Source: an uncultured Rhodopila sp. (GTDB lineage: Bacteria > Pseudomonadota > Alphaproteobacteria > Acetobacterales > Acetobacteraceae). From it: a stretch of DNA of 64,000 nucleotides. The translations under genes were made by a program, and so were the position numbers. The stretch covers positions 1 through 64,000 of the forward strand of contig CAINOE010000021.1 of NCBI GenBank assembly GCA_903851415.1. The letters are read 5' to 3'. The notes under the pieces were generated by a model. The model made no database searches and was not told the origin of the DNA. It saw only the letters and a list, made by a program, of their open reading frames with translations. How positions within the stretch are numbered: the first letter of the stretch is position 1; the number at the start of each line of letters is the position of its first letter. This document shows, piece by piece, positions 29,970-38,692 of this stretch.

Positions 29970-30353
29970 CTACAGCGCGCTCTCCAAGTCGGTCCTGGAG
30001 AAATCGTTCCCGATGAAGAGCAACGGGCACCCGTGTTCCTTGGCCACTTCGTAGGCAAAGCAGTCGCCAAGATTCAAACCGGCCGGATGCACGCCTTTGC
30101 CCCACCGGTCATACGCCTCCGCCATCCGCCGCGCGGAAGCTGCGGTAACGGGAATAACGTTAAGGCCCAACCCATCGATCAATTGCGCCATCTTCTGCCC
30201 GGCGCCCCGCCGCGCTGCAACGATCAACGCTTCCGCGAAGGTTCCGGCGGAAATCAAAACCTGTGGCTCGGCTTCCAGGACCCCCATGCAGGCGTCCGCC
30301 TCCGGTTCGTCAAGCAGGATCGCCATCAATGCCGACGTGTCAACCGCGATCAC
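29970..30353 (-). CDS. vapC: VapC-type PIN-domain toxin
   Basis: A 127-residue PIN ribonuclease. The acidic active-site residues are all present: D5 (MIAVDTSALMAIL), E41 (GTFAEAL), D97 (LGDCFAYE) and D117 (GNDFSRTD). VapC toxins cleave tRNA or rRNA in the cytoplasm unless bound by VapB. The start overlaps the end of the antitoxin gene by four bases, the classical VapBC arrangement. It is the only toxin gene in the window without an obvious lesion. Confidence 0.93.
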   Translation of the reverse strand: MIAVDTSALMAILLDEPEADACMGVLEAEPQVLISAGTFAEALIVAARRGAGQKMAQLIDGLGLNVIPVTAASARRMAEAYDRWGKGVHPAGLNLGDCFAYEVAKEHGCPLLFIGNDFSRTDLESAL

Positions 30354-30607
30354 GCCGGCAAGCCATCCTCATCGTACAGGAAATCCTGGCTTCTCGCGGC
30401 ATCGGGCCCCGGTGTCGCATGCTTGGCGCCCCACGCCCGCACCTCTTCCATCAGAGCGCGCCGACCCTTGGCATCAAGCACCGGCCTGATCGGCACGAGG
30501 CGCACGGCGTCCTGGCCGTGGCGGGTCAGAATGACCTCATCCCCCGCCTCGGCCCGCCTCACCAGATCCGTTAGCTGGGCCTTCGCATCGGTGACGGAGA
30601 TATGCAT
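30350..30607 (-). CDS. vapB: VapB-type antitoxin (PhdYeFM-like)
   Basis: An 85-residue antitoxin. MHISVTDAKAQLTDLVRRAEAGDEVILTRHG is the Phd/YefM DNA-binding fold, and the C-terminal region (DAARSQDFLYDEDGLPA) would wrap the VapC active site. I chose the ATG at 30607; the frame extends 11 codons upstream without support. It precedes and overlaps vapC and should repress the operon together with it. Confidence 0.9.
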   Translation of the reverse strand: MHISVTDAKAQLTDLVRRAEAGDEVILTRHGQDAVRLVPIRPVLDAKGRRALMEEVRAWGAKHATPGPDAARSQDFLYDEDGLPA

Positions 30608-30691
30608 CTGATCGGCCCTTCCGGAGCTAGATTGATCCACCCCGATAAACTAGACTGCGCAATGGTCCATTTCAAGGTGGATCGAACCCGG

Positions 30692-31891
30692 TCAGGCAAC
30701 CTGCGGCAGCACTTCTCCCGCCACCCGAACATTCCGCGCCACCAGCGCCGCCGTCCTGGACTCCGCCCCGACGCAGCACTGGATCACAACCACACCCAGC
30801 GCCGCCGGCAGCACCGCCAGCGTAGGGGGCGCACCGCTGACCACCACCGCGGCCGAGGCGAGGCAGCCGAGAATGGCGCCCGCATCCCACCCCGCCTCGG
30901 TCGACAAATGGAACTGATAGGCCGAGCCGGACCGCTTGGCGCGATCATAAACCACGCTCATGAGCACCGGCACATACAGGCCGCCGACAGCCGCACCGAG
31001 CGCATTGGCCGCGAACGCCACCCACGGCGCCCAGCCCGCCGCCACCCGCATCACGACACCGAGCAGCAGCCCGACCGTCACGGCCCGCGACAGGATGTCG
31101 CGATGCCCGCGGTCGATCGCGGCGCCGACGGCGAGGCCGGCCAGGGCTCCGGCCACGGCCGCCGCGCTGCTCGCCCAGCCGAGCGTGTCGTAGGAAGATC
31201 CAAGCGTGGTGAACAGGATCAGCGACCACGCAATACCGGTTCCCGCGGCCATCCACCCGTCCGCCGCGAACGCGAACAGGCCCACCGGATCGGCGCCGAC
31301 AACCGACTGCAGCATGGAGGGAACGCGCCCGAGATTGATCTCCCCGAACCACAGCAGCGGCAATGTCGAGAGCAGGCACAGAAAGGTTGCGATGCCGAAC
31401 TCCGCGCCCGGCCCCATGCGCGTCAGCAGGGTGCCCCCCGCGACCGGACCGACGACGGAAATCGCGGTTGTGGCCATCTGGCGGAAGGCGATCTGCCGCC
31501 CGCGCCGGCCGCCGCCGCCGCACATGGCGTTCGCGGCATGGAATATCGGCCAGTAGATGCATTCGCCGGCAGAAACGACCAGGATCCAGATGCACAGCCA
31601 GAACGGCTCGTCCGCCCGCACCAGCGGGGCGAACTGGAACGCCACGATGAACGTGCCCAGCAGCAGCGCCCGGTTCATGCCGAGGTACCGGACGACCGGC
31701 AGCATGATGGCGCGCAGGCCGAAGCGGATGCCCAGCAGGGCCGCATACATGCTGATTGTTGTCGCCATGCCGAAACCGAGATGCAGCAGGTAGGCGCCGA
31801 CGAAACCACTGGCCAGCGACATGGCAAGCGACCACAGGACGCAGTGAAGGGTGAGCAGGCGGAATTGCCGCCCCTCGCGATCGGATGTCAT
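30692..31891 (-). CDS. MFS transporter
   Basis: A hydrophobic protein of about 399 residues with 11-12 predicted membrane spans. A first half (LLTLHCVLWSLAMSLASGFVGAYLLHLGFG) and a second half (SSYDTLGWASSAAAVAGALAGLAVGAAIDRGHR) are separated by a polar loop near residue 190, the usual MFS layout. The start at 31891 (MTSDREGRQFRLL) has AAGGA 9 nt upstream. No substrate is evident, and the gene stands alone. The loop GGGGRRGRQIAFRQM near residue 125 could be the cytoplasmic loop of the first half. Confidence 0.75.
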   Translation of the reverse strand: MTSDREGRQFRLLTLHCVLWSLAMSLASGFVGAYLLHLGFGMATTISMYAALLGIRFGLRAIMLPVVRYLGMNRALLLGTFIVAFQFAPLVRADEPFWLCIWILVVSAGECIYWPIFHAANAMCGGGGRRGRQIAFRQMATTAISVVGPVAGGTLLTRMGPGAEFGIATFLCLLSTLPLLWFGEINLGRVPSMLQSVVGADPVGLFAFAADGWMAAGTGIAWSLILFTTLGSSYDTLGWASSAAAVAGALAGLAVGAAIDRGHRDILSRAVTVGLLLGVVMRVAAGWAPWVAFAANALGAAVGGLYVPVLMSVVYDRAKRSGSAYQFHLSTEAGWDAGAILGCLASAAVVVSGAPPTLAVLPAALGVVVIQCCVGAESRTAALVARNVRVAGEVLPQVA

Positions 31892-32483
31892 CGCTTTGAT
31901 CCTTACTCTCAAAAAACGTCTGCTCCGGAGCCGATTATCAGGCCGGCTCGGATTGACGCCTTGGCGGTCGCTGTGTTCAGCGGCGCCGGTAACGTATCCT
32001 GCGACCTGTGCCAGCCACGGATGGCGCGTTGGATGCTGGGTGTATCAGAGGCGTTGTGTGCGGCGACATCTACCCTCCGGCTTAAGGCTCTTTCGTGCAG
32101 CCGAGTTAGGGCGGATGTGATGATTGCGTCAAGAAGTTCATGCGGCCGCGCAGGACTTTGATCCACCGCATGGCGCAAAAGCCATAGATACGGTCCGTAT
32201 TGGGAACTATAATTGCCGATTATCGCATATTTTGGCGTTGAATGAGCTTATTTGTATACTAATCCAAACAAATGACCGGACATCCAAAGATCGACGACGC
32301 TTTGTGGGGGACGAAAATGGCGAAAGAATGGCACGGCCGCCATGGTTCCGCCCGAATCGCAGCACGGGTCAGTCCCCCGCGCCGCCCCTCGACTCAGCCT
32401 CCCGTTGCAAAAGCCCGGCCAGCCCGCCGGTTGCGTTTCCCCGCCGCCCCGGCAGACTGTCCCCGGCAACCGGGGAGAGAAAC
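31892..32483. other. Gene-free stretch
   Basis: Nearly 600 bases between the divergent MFS and reductase genes carry no convincing gene. The centre is AT-rich (about 32210-32275) and includes an inverted repeat ATTTGT...ACAAAT at roughly 32250-32273, possibly an operator or weak terminator. Confidence 0.4.
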
Positions 32484-33548
32484 ATGGGCCATAAGATCGC
32501 GATCGTCGGGGCCGGCGCTGTCGGCGCCTATGCCGGCGCGCACATGGCCCGGGCAGGCGAGGACGTCACCTTCATCGACCCATGGCCGGCGAACGTGGAA
32601 ACCATGAAGGCGCACGGCCTGACGGTGTCCCATTTCCGCGACGTGCCCGAATGGACCACCAAGGTGCGCGCGCTGCACCTGACCGAACTGCAGCAGATCT
32701 CGAAGCAAAAGCCGTTCGACATCGCCTTCGTCTGCATGAAGTCCTACGACACTGAATGGGCGACCGCGATGATCGCGCAATATCTGGCGCCGGCCGGGTT
32801 CGTGGTGTCGTTGCAGAACTGCATGAACGAGGCGGCCATCGCCGGGGTCGTCGGCTGGGGCAAAGTCGTCGGCTGCGTCGCCAGTTCCATCACCGTCGAT
32901 CTGTGCGAACCCGGCCATGTCCGCCGCGCCGCCGGCAAGAGCGGCGACAAACACACGGTGTTCCGCGCGGGCGAAGTGCATGGCCGCATCACCGAACGGG
33001 TGCGGGAGGTCGAGCGTCTCGCCGCCCTGGCCGATTCCGCGCTGGTGACGACCAATCTGTTGGGCGAGCGCTGGTCCAAGCTGGTGACCAACGCGATGGC
33101 GAACGGCATGTCCGCCTGCACCGGCCTGATCAGCAAGGACATCCTGCGCAACGATACGCTGCGCCGGTTCGGCGCCCGCCTCGGCAGCGAAGCGATCCGG
33201 GTCGGCCAGGCGCTGGGGTATGAACTGGAGGACATCCACCACCTCGACCCCGAGGTGATCGCCCGGGCCGGCGAGGGCGATGCCGCCGCGACCCGCCAGT
33301 ACGACGCGCACCGGCTGGACGAAGTCACCACCGGCGGCGGCGGCGAGCACCGCCCCTCGATGGGCCAGGACATGGTGAAGGGCCGCCGAACGGAGATCGA
33401 ATTCATCAACGGCTTCATTGTCCGCCAGGGCGAGACAATCGGCTTGCCGGCACAAGCCAACGCTGCTTTGACGGACATCGTCAGGCGCGTCGAACGCGGC
33501 GAACTCCAGGCTGACCCGAAGCACCTGACCGATCTGCGGCTGAATTGA
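32484..33548 (+). CDS. 2-dehydropantoate 2-reductase family protein
   Basis: The 354-residue protein begins with a Rossmann motif IAIVGAGAVGAYAGAHMARAG and includes FVCMKSYDTEW and QNCMNEA, typical of ketopantoate reductase relatives, with the helical C-terminal domain (RWSKLVTNAMANGMSACTGLI). PanE reduces ketopantoate to pantoate with NADPH in pantothenate synthesis. At 354 residues it is longer than PanE (about 300) and may act on another 2-oxo acid. The start has GGGGAGAG upstream. The frame is open far upstream, but that part is not coding-like. Confidence 0.82.
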   Translation: MGHKIAIVGAGAVGAYAGAHMARAGEDVTFIDPWPANVETMKAHGLTVSHFRDVPEWTTKVRALHLTELQQISKQKPFDIAFVCMKSYDTEWATAMIAQYLAPAGFVVSLQNCMNEAAIAGVVGWGKVVGCVASSITVDLCEPGHVRRAAGKSGDKHTVFRAGEVHGRITERVREVERLAALADSALVTTNLLGERWSKLVTNAMANGMSACTGLISKDILRNDTLRRFGARLGSEAIRVGQALGYELEDIHHLDPEVIARAGEGDAAATRQYDAHRLDEVTTGGGGEHRPSMGQDMVKGRRTEIEFINGFIVRQGETIGLPAQANAALTDIVRRVERGELQADPKHLTDLRLN

Positions 33549-33588
33549 GGGTGCGCGGGGGACCCGCATCCGTGATAGACTGCCCCCC

Positions 33589-34005
33589 ATGTTGCACGCA
33601 TTTCTCCTCGGCCTGGCCGGCGGCGTCCTGATTGGCGCGGCGGTTGGACTGTTCATGCTGACGACCGGCCGGATCGCCGGCATCAGCGGCATCGCCGCCG
33701 AACTCACCGGACGCTGGCCGCCGCGCTGGCCGCAGAACCTGGCGTTCCTGCTTGGACTGCCCGGCGGGTTGCTGCTCTGGCGCGCAATCAGCGGCGCCGA
33801 AGTGCCAGTTCATCTGACCGGGTCCGGCCTGTCGCTGATTGCGGCGGGCCTGCTCGTGGGCGTTGGCACGCGGCTGGCGAACGGCTGCACCAGCGGCCAC
33901 GGTGTGTGCGGGCTGGCGCGGCTATCGCCCCGGTCCCTGGCGGCGACAGCCACATTCATGGCCGTCGCGGTCCTGGTGGTCGCCGTCAGCCGGATCGCCG
34001 GATGA
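33589..34005 (+). CDS. YeeE/YedE family membrane protein (first half)
   Basis: A 138-residue inner-membrane protein with four hydrophobic segments. It holds the YeeE/YedE signature NGCTSGHGVCGLARLSPRS near residue 103, in which the cysteine is central to thiosulfate uptake by the homologous TsuA. Its stop overlaps the start of the next gene, which encodes the complementary half. Such split pairs are common in proteobacteria and probably form one sulfur-compound transporter. Confidence 0.9.
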   Translation: MLHAFLLGLAGGVLIGAAVGLFMLTTGRIAGISGIAAELTGRWPPRWPQNLAFLLGLPGGLLLWRAISGAEVPVHLTGSGLSLIAAGLLVGVGTRLANGCTSGHGVCGLARLSPRSLAATATFMAVAVLVVAVSRIAG

Positions 34006-34412
34006 GGACGCCTGGCGCACTGGCCAGCGGCCTGCTGTTCGGCCTGGGACTGGCGATCTCCGGCATGGTCGACCCGGCGGTGGTGCTGGGTTTCCTCGAT
34101 TTCGGCGGCCTGCCCGGCGGCACCTGGAACCCGGCTTTGGCAGGGGTCATGGGCGGCGCCATCCCGGTGGCATTCGTCCTGTATCGGCTGGCCGGCAGCC
34201 GCGTGCCGCCGCCGTCGCGCGCGATCGACGCTCGGCTGATCATCGGCTCGGCCTTGTTCGGGTTGGGCTGGGGCATGGCCGGGTTGTGCCCGGGGCCGGC
34301 GCTGGAGGGCTGGATCGCCAATCCGCGGGCGTTGCTGTTTGTTTTCCCGATGATTGTCGGGTTTGGGGTGACGCCGTGGCTGACCGGGCGTGCCAAGGGC
34401 GCGCGGTCGTAG
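34002..34412 (+). CDS. YeeE/YedE family membrane protein (second half)
   Basis: A 136-residue membrane protein beginning MRTPGALASGLLFGLGLAISGMVDPAVVLGFLD and containing GLGWGMAGLCPGPAL, the cysteine signature of the second YeeE/YedE half. It overlaps the first half by four bases (ATGA) and is surely co-translated. The pair is expected to import thiosulfate or a related sulfur species across the inner membrane. No rhodanese or TusA gene lies beside it. Confidence 0.88.
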   Translation: MRTPGALASGLLFGLGLAISGMVDPAVVLGFLDFGGLPGGTWNPALAGVMGGAIPVAFVLYRLAGSRVPPPSRAIDARLIIGSALFGLGWGMAGLCPGPALEGWIANPRALLFVFPMIVGFGVTPWLTGRAKGARS

Positions 34413-34453
34413 CAGGGGCGTCCTCCCCCCATCGCCGCAGCCTGGTCCAAACC

Positions 34454-35707
34454 CTACGAACCCGACCCCTCAATGACATCCCCGAACCGCTCCCACCCCG
34501 TGCCGGTCCACCTCTGCAACTGCATCGCGCGGACAGGATGGAAATTGGTCGGGCTGGTGTTCAGCTTGATCCCCGGCAGCAGGATCGGATCGTACGCGTC
34601 ATGCAGGTTCGCCGCCTGCTTCATGACGTTCGCGCGGGAGAAATCCCCGTCGCACTGCTTCAGCACCTGCCACATCACCATGCTGACACCATAGGCGAAC
34701 GCGTGGTTTGCGTCCGTCAAGTCAGCCCCCGGCATGTATTTCGCCATGAACGCCCGCCACTCGTTCATCCCGGGGTCGTCCTTGAACACCGGATCGGTTG
34801 GATCCTTCATGTACCCGGAGGTAATGATGCCGATCCCGTTCTCCGGTCCGGCCGGGGTCATCACCGCGCCGGCGGAGATCGACACGTTGCTCAGAAAGAA
34901 CGCCGGATGCCAGCCGAGATCATGCACCTTCCTGATCGCCTGAGCCGCGAATTTCGGCGTTGCGGCAACCAGTAGCGCATCCGCGCCGGAGGCCTGAAGC
35001 GTCGTCAACTGGCTGTCCACCGTCGCGTCCGACGTCTCGTAGCTGACTTCCCTGACCACGGTCGTGCCATACTTGTCGCCCAGCACATCCTTCACGCCCG
35101 CCGGATAATCCTTTCCGAAATCATCGTTCTGATACAGGATCGCCAGCTTCGCCTTCGGAAACTGCGAGAGCATGTATTTGGTGTAGATCTGCGCCTCGGT
35201 CCGGTAGCTGGGCTGGTAGCCCATCGTCCAGGGGAAGTGCTTGTAATCGCCCCACTTGTCCGCTCCGGTCGAGATGAACAACTGCGGCACCTTCTTCTGG
35301 TTCAGGTATCGTTGCACCGCCGTCTGCGTCGGCGTGCCGAGGCTCTGGAACATGAAGGCGACCTGGTCTTCCTCGACCAGCCGGCGGGTCTGCTCCACCG
35401 TCTTCGGCGGGCTGTAGGCGTCGTCGTAAGAGATGAAGTCGATCCTGTGCCCGGCGACACCGCCCTGGTCGTTCACCATCCTGAAGAAAGCGGTCTCGGT
35501 CTTGGCGATCACCCCATAGGCCGAAGCCGGCCCGCTATAGGCGTCGGTGTTGCCGATCTTGATTTCTGTGCCCGTCACGCCCGGCAGATCGTCCGCCGAT
35601 GCCGGCGCCGAACCTGCCGCCAGCGCGGTCAGCAACAGCGCCGCGAAAACGGACCGAGCCGCCCGGCGGCCATCGGTCGTCGATTCGTGGATCGTTTGCA
35701 AACTCAT
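34454..35707 (-). CDS. Branched-chain amino acid-type ABC substrate-binding protein
   Basis: A 417-residue periplasmic binding protein. The signal peptide (SVFAALLLTALAAGSAPASA) is followed by VTGTEIKIGNTDAYSGPASAYGVIAKTETAFFRMVNDQGGVAGHRI, the opening typical of type I binding proteins of the Leu/Ile/Val family. Later segments LAILYQNDDFGKDYPAGVKDVLG and NHAFAYGVSMVMWQVLKQ fit. It is not adjacent to permease genes; the livHMGF operon 6 kb away is a candidate partner (inference). The ligand may be an amino acid, urea or an aromatic acid. Confidence 0.92.
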   Translation of the reverse strand: MSLQTIHESTTDGRRAARSVFAALLLTALAAGSAPASADDLPGVTGTEIKIGNTDAYSGPASAYGVIAKTETAFFRMVNDQGGVAGHRIDFISYDDAYSPPKTVEQTRRLVEEDQVAFMFQSLGTPTQTAVQRYLNQKKVPQLFISTGADKWGDYKHFPWTMGYQPSYRTEAQIYTKYMLSQFPKAKLAILYQNDDFGKDYPAGVKDVLGDKYGTTVVREVSYETSDATVDSQLTTLQASGADALLVAATPKFAAQAIRKVHDLGWHPAFFLSNVSISAGAVMTPAGPENGIGIITSGYMKDPTDPVFKDDPGMNEWRAFMAKYMPGADLTDANHAFAYGVSMVMWQVLKQCDGDFSRANVMKQAANLHDAYDPILLPGIKLNTSPTNFHPVRAMQLQRWTGTGWERFGDVIEGSGS

Positions 35708-35891
35708 GCTTCATGCTCCCTGGACCGGAGCATGTTTGCCCCATCCGCCGGCGAAGGCAAAGGCGGCGAAGCGGCGCAAGCACCGGCCCGCCGTTTCACT
35801 TTTCTATCAAATCCCGCCATGCCGCCTCTTTTTCCGCCGCCCGGCCATGCTACGTCGGAGCCATGCGCCCCTCGACCTTGCATCCCGCCCC

Positions 35892-37208
35892 ATGAGCACC
35901 AGCCTCGCCGGCATGGACATCTCCGATGCCGCGACCATGACCGCGCCGAAGCTGCGGGAGTGCCCTGATTGCGGACAGATGCAGGTCGTGCCGGCGATGC
36001 CGCCGGCCACCCGCGCGGTCTGCCTGCGTTGCGACGCGGTGCTGCGGCACACACGCTTCCACCCTCTTGTGCTACCCGCCGCGCTCAACCTGTCGGCGCT
36101 GATCCTGTTCGGCGTGGCCGGCACCCTGACCGTGATGTCCGTCACCACCGCGGGGCAGCAGCGTGCGGCCGGCCTCGTCAGCGGCCCCGCCGAACTGCAA
36201 TATTACGGGCTGTGGGAACTTTCGGTGGTCGTGTTGGTCACCACCTTCGCGGCGCCGCTGGCGCGGGTGCTGTGCATGCTGACCGTGCTGGCCGGCCTGC
36301 GCATGCACCGGCCGCCGGGCGAACTGCGCGCGATCTATGCCTGGGTCGAGCGGTTGCGGCCCTGGTCGATGATCGAGATCTACATGCTCGGCCTGTACGT
36401 GGCCTATGTCCGGCTCAGCGCCATCGCCACCGTCACCATCGGTCCCGCCCTGTATGCCCTTGGCGGCCTCATCGGCATCATGCTTCTGGCGGATATCGCG
36501 CTCGACGACCAGGCGGTGTGGGAGGCGATGGAGCCGCCGAACCGCCGCCGCCGCGCCGTGACCCGCGGCCTGCAACTGGGCACGCGGCCGGATACCGCCA
36601 GCCGCCGCCGCATCGGCTGCGACACCTGCGGGCTGGTCAGCCGCGCGGCCGAGGGCACGCCGTGCCCGCGCTGCGGCCACCGTCTGCGCCACCGCAAGCC
36701 GAAGGCGATCCAGCGCACCTGCGCCTACGCCCTCGCGGCGCTGATGCTCTACATTCCCGCCAACGTCTATCCGGTGCTGACGGTGATCCAACTCGGGTCC
36801 GGCGAACCGAGCACGATCCTGGGCGGCGTGATCGAACTGGTGGATTACGGCATGTGGCCGCTGGCGCTGCTGGTGTTCTTCGCCAGCGTGGCGGTGCCGG
36901 TGCTGAAGCTCATCGGCCTGGGCGTCCTGCTGATCTCCACCCGCATCGGCTCGCCGCACGGGCTGCGGGATCGCACCGTGCTGTATCGCGTGGTCGATGC
37001 CATCGGCCGCTGGTCGATGATCGACATCTTCATGGAGTCCATCCTGGTTGCGCTGGTCCAGTTCGGCACGATCGCGAGCGTTTATCCCGGCCCCGGAGCG
37101 ATCGCCTTCGCCGCGGTGGTCATCCTGACCATGTTCGCCGCCCGCAGTTTCGATCCGCGCCTGATGTGGGACCGGGCACAGCCCCTCGCCCGCACGGAAG
37201 CGGCGTGA
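35892..37208 (+). CDS. pqiA: Paraquat-inducible protein A (PqiA)
   Basis: A 438-residue inner-membrane protein built from two similar halves. Each has a zinc-ribbon-like cysteine cluster (CPDCGQMQVVP...CLRCD and CDTCGLV...CPRCG) followed by four membrane spans with LRPWSMIEIYMLGLYVAY in the first half and IGRWSMIDIFMESILVALVQF in the second. PqiA works with the MCE proteins PqiBC in lipid transport between the membranes. No pqiB lies downstream, which is unusual. The start at 35892 follows a long open but non-coding-like stretch. Confidence 0.92.
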   Translation: MSTSLAGMDISDAATMTAPKLRECPDCGQMQVVPAMPPATRAVCLRCDAVLRHTRFHPLVLPAALNLSALILFGVAGTLTVMSVTTAGQQRAAGLVSGPAELQYYGLWELSVVVLVTTFAAPLARVLCMLTVLAGLRMHRPPGELRAIYAWVERLRPWSMIEIYMLGLYVAYVRLSAIATVTIGPALYALGGLIGIMLLADIALDDQAVWEAMEPPNRRRRAVTRGLQLGTRPDTASRRRIGCDTCGLVSRAAEGTPCPRCGHRLRHRKPKAIQRTCAYALAALMLYIPANVYPVLTVIQLGSGEPSTILGGVIELVDYGMWPLALLVFFASVAVPVLKLIGLGVLLISTRIGSPHGLRDRTVLYRVVDAIGRWSMIDIFMESILVALVQFGTIASVYPGPGAIAFAAVVILTMFAARSFDPRLMWDRAQPLARTEAA

Positions 37209-37260
37209 GAAACCCCGTGGCCGAGGATGCGCGCTGTCCGGCGCCTCTATACAGGGCGGC

Positions 37261-37848
37261 CTAGGCGAACAGCGAGGCCGCCGGAATCGCAATCCCGGGC
37301 AGCGCTTCGATATCCAGGAGGCCCGAAGAGCCGACCCTGACCGTAGAGGCATACGCATCTCCGGATGGACCGCGGTAAACATCCACGCCGTCGGTCCTCA
37401 GGTCCACAATCCAGAACTCGCGAATGCCTGATCTGGCGTAGAGTTCGAGCTTGGCCCCGCGATCGGTTTCCAGGCTCGAATCGGCTACCTCAACCAGCAG
37501 GAGGACGTCCTCGGGACGCGGATGCGTGCGGGGGTAGCCGCGCCAGGGCCGCCTGACCACCGCGATGTCGGGGTTCGGCTCGGTGCCGCGGTCGATCTCG
37601 ATCGGGTTCTGCACCCGGATGGCCGCTCGGCCGGCAACCGCCACCCCGAGAAGTTCATTGAGCGCATCCACGGCGAGCGCGTGTCGCGGTCCGATTGGTG
37701 ACATGTCCACCAGTTGCCCATCAAGCAGTTCGACCCGGTCGTCTTCACCGAGAATGCCGGCTTCGCCCAGGCGATGATATTGGTCCAGTGTCAGGCGGCG
37801 CCGGCGCACCGGATGACGAACCAGTATGTCGATGCCAGCACTGTTCAT
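37261..37848 (-). CDS. Uma2 family endonuclease-like protein (DUF820)
   Basis: A 195-residue protein with the DUF820 fold of the PD-(D/E)xK superfamily: LTLDQYHRLGEAGILGEDDRVELLDGQLVDMSPIGPRHA, PNPDIAVVRRP and LLLVEVADSSLETDRGAKLELYARSGIREFWIVDL. The EVA...K segment holds the putative catalytic Glu and Lys. Uma2 proteins are abundant in cyanobacteria and some alphaproteobacteria, and their physiological role is unresolved. I chose the ATG at 37848 (MNSAGIDILVRHP); 19 more codons are open upstream. Confidence 0.88.
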   Translation of the reverse strand: MNSAGIDILVRHPVRRRRLTLDQYHRLGEAGILGEDDRVELLDGQLVDMSPIGPRHALAVDALNELLGVAVAGRAAIRVQNPIEIDRGTEPNPDIAVVRRPWRGYPRTHPRPEDVLLLVEVADSSLETDRGAKLELYARSGIREFWIVDLRTDGVDVYRGPSGDAYASTVRVGSSGLLDIEALPGIAIPAASLFA

Positions 37849-37921
37849 TGTTGACTGTCCGCATTGCACCGGCCGCAGCGTAGCGACGCACCCGCCCGCC
37901 GGCAATCTCCGCCAACCCCGC

Positions 37922-38563
37922 TCAGGCCACCGCCCGCACGATGGCGGCGTAATGGCACGCGGCGGCGGCGAGGACGAAACCGTGCCAGATCGCCTCCTGA
38001 AAGCGCAGGCGGGACAGATGGAACACCACGCCGGCGCTATACAACAAACCGCCGGCCACCAGCAGCGCCGCCACCGCCGCGAGCAGGCTCAGGATCAACC
38101 CCGGGTCCGATACGATCGCCCAGCCCATGATCAGGTACAGCGGCACGGCCAGCGGCTCGAAACGGCGCGGCGCCAGCAGCTTGAACAGCCCGCCGAACAG
38201 GCCGATGGCCCAGATCCCGGCCAGCAGCCGCAGCCGGTACTCCCCGTCGGGCGCGGCGACGGTGAACGGGGTATAGGTTCCGGCGATCATCAGGAAGATC
38301 GCCGCCTGGTCGAGATGGCGATACAATTCGCGGCGGCGGCCGTATCGCCCCCACGCATACAGTGCGGAGCAACACACCATCGCCAACAGCCCCACGCCGT
38401 AAGCCACAAGCGCTGCGGCGCGCAACGGGTCCGTCAGAGAATGGGCCAGCACGGCGAGCGCGGCACATCCTGCCACGGCCAGAACCACATTGACGCCCTG
38501 CACCACACCGTCGACGACCCGTTCGGCAGGACGCACCGAAGCAAGATCGGCGTTTGTGCGCAT
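37922..38563 (-). CDS. Hemolysin III / TrhA family membrane protein
   Basis: A 213-residue protein with seven hydrophobic segments. The PAQR-type signatures SALYAWG...ELYRHLDQAAIFLMIAGTYTPF and FQEAIWHGFVLAAAACHYAAI contain the conserved His and Asp residues that bind zinc. Bacterial members have been linked to membrane energetics rather than haemolysis. The start at 38563 (MRTNADLASVRP) is preferred over an upstream frame. Confidence 0.88.
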   Translation of the reverse strand: MRTNADLASVRPAERVVDGVVQGVNVVLAVAGCAALAVLAHSLTDPLRAAALVAYGVGLLAMVCCSALYAWGRYGRRRELYRHLDQAAIFLMIAGTYTPFTVAAPDGEYRLRLLAGIWAIGLFGGLFKLLAPRRFEPLAVPLYLIMGWAIVSDPGLILSLLAAVAALLVAGGLLYSAGVVFHLSRLRFQEAIWHGFVLAAAACHYAAIVRAVA

Positions 38564-38692
38564 CGATCCGAATGTAGGCGGCCGGCGCCTCCGCGTCATC
38601 AAGGCCCAGGGCAAATCGCGCTTCGGCTTTGCTTCACCGTGATAGAACCCGGGCTGATCACGTCCACCCGCGGCCGGGTGCGGTCTGGCCGG

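Noticed and set aside
32124..32483. N-terminal extension of the 2-dehydropantoate reductase frame
   Set aside because: The Rossmann motif starts right after the ATG at 32484, which has a good ribosome site; the upstream codons look non-coding.
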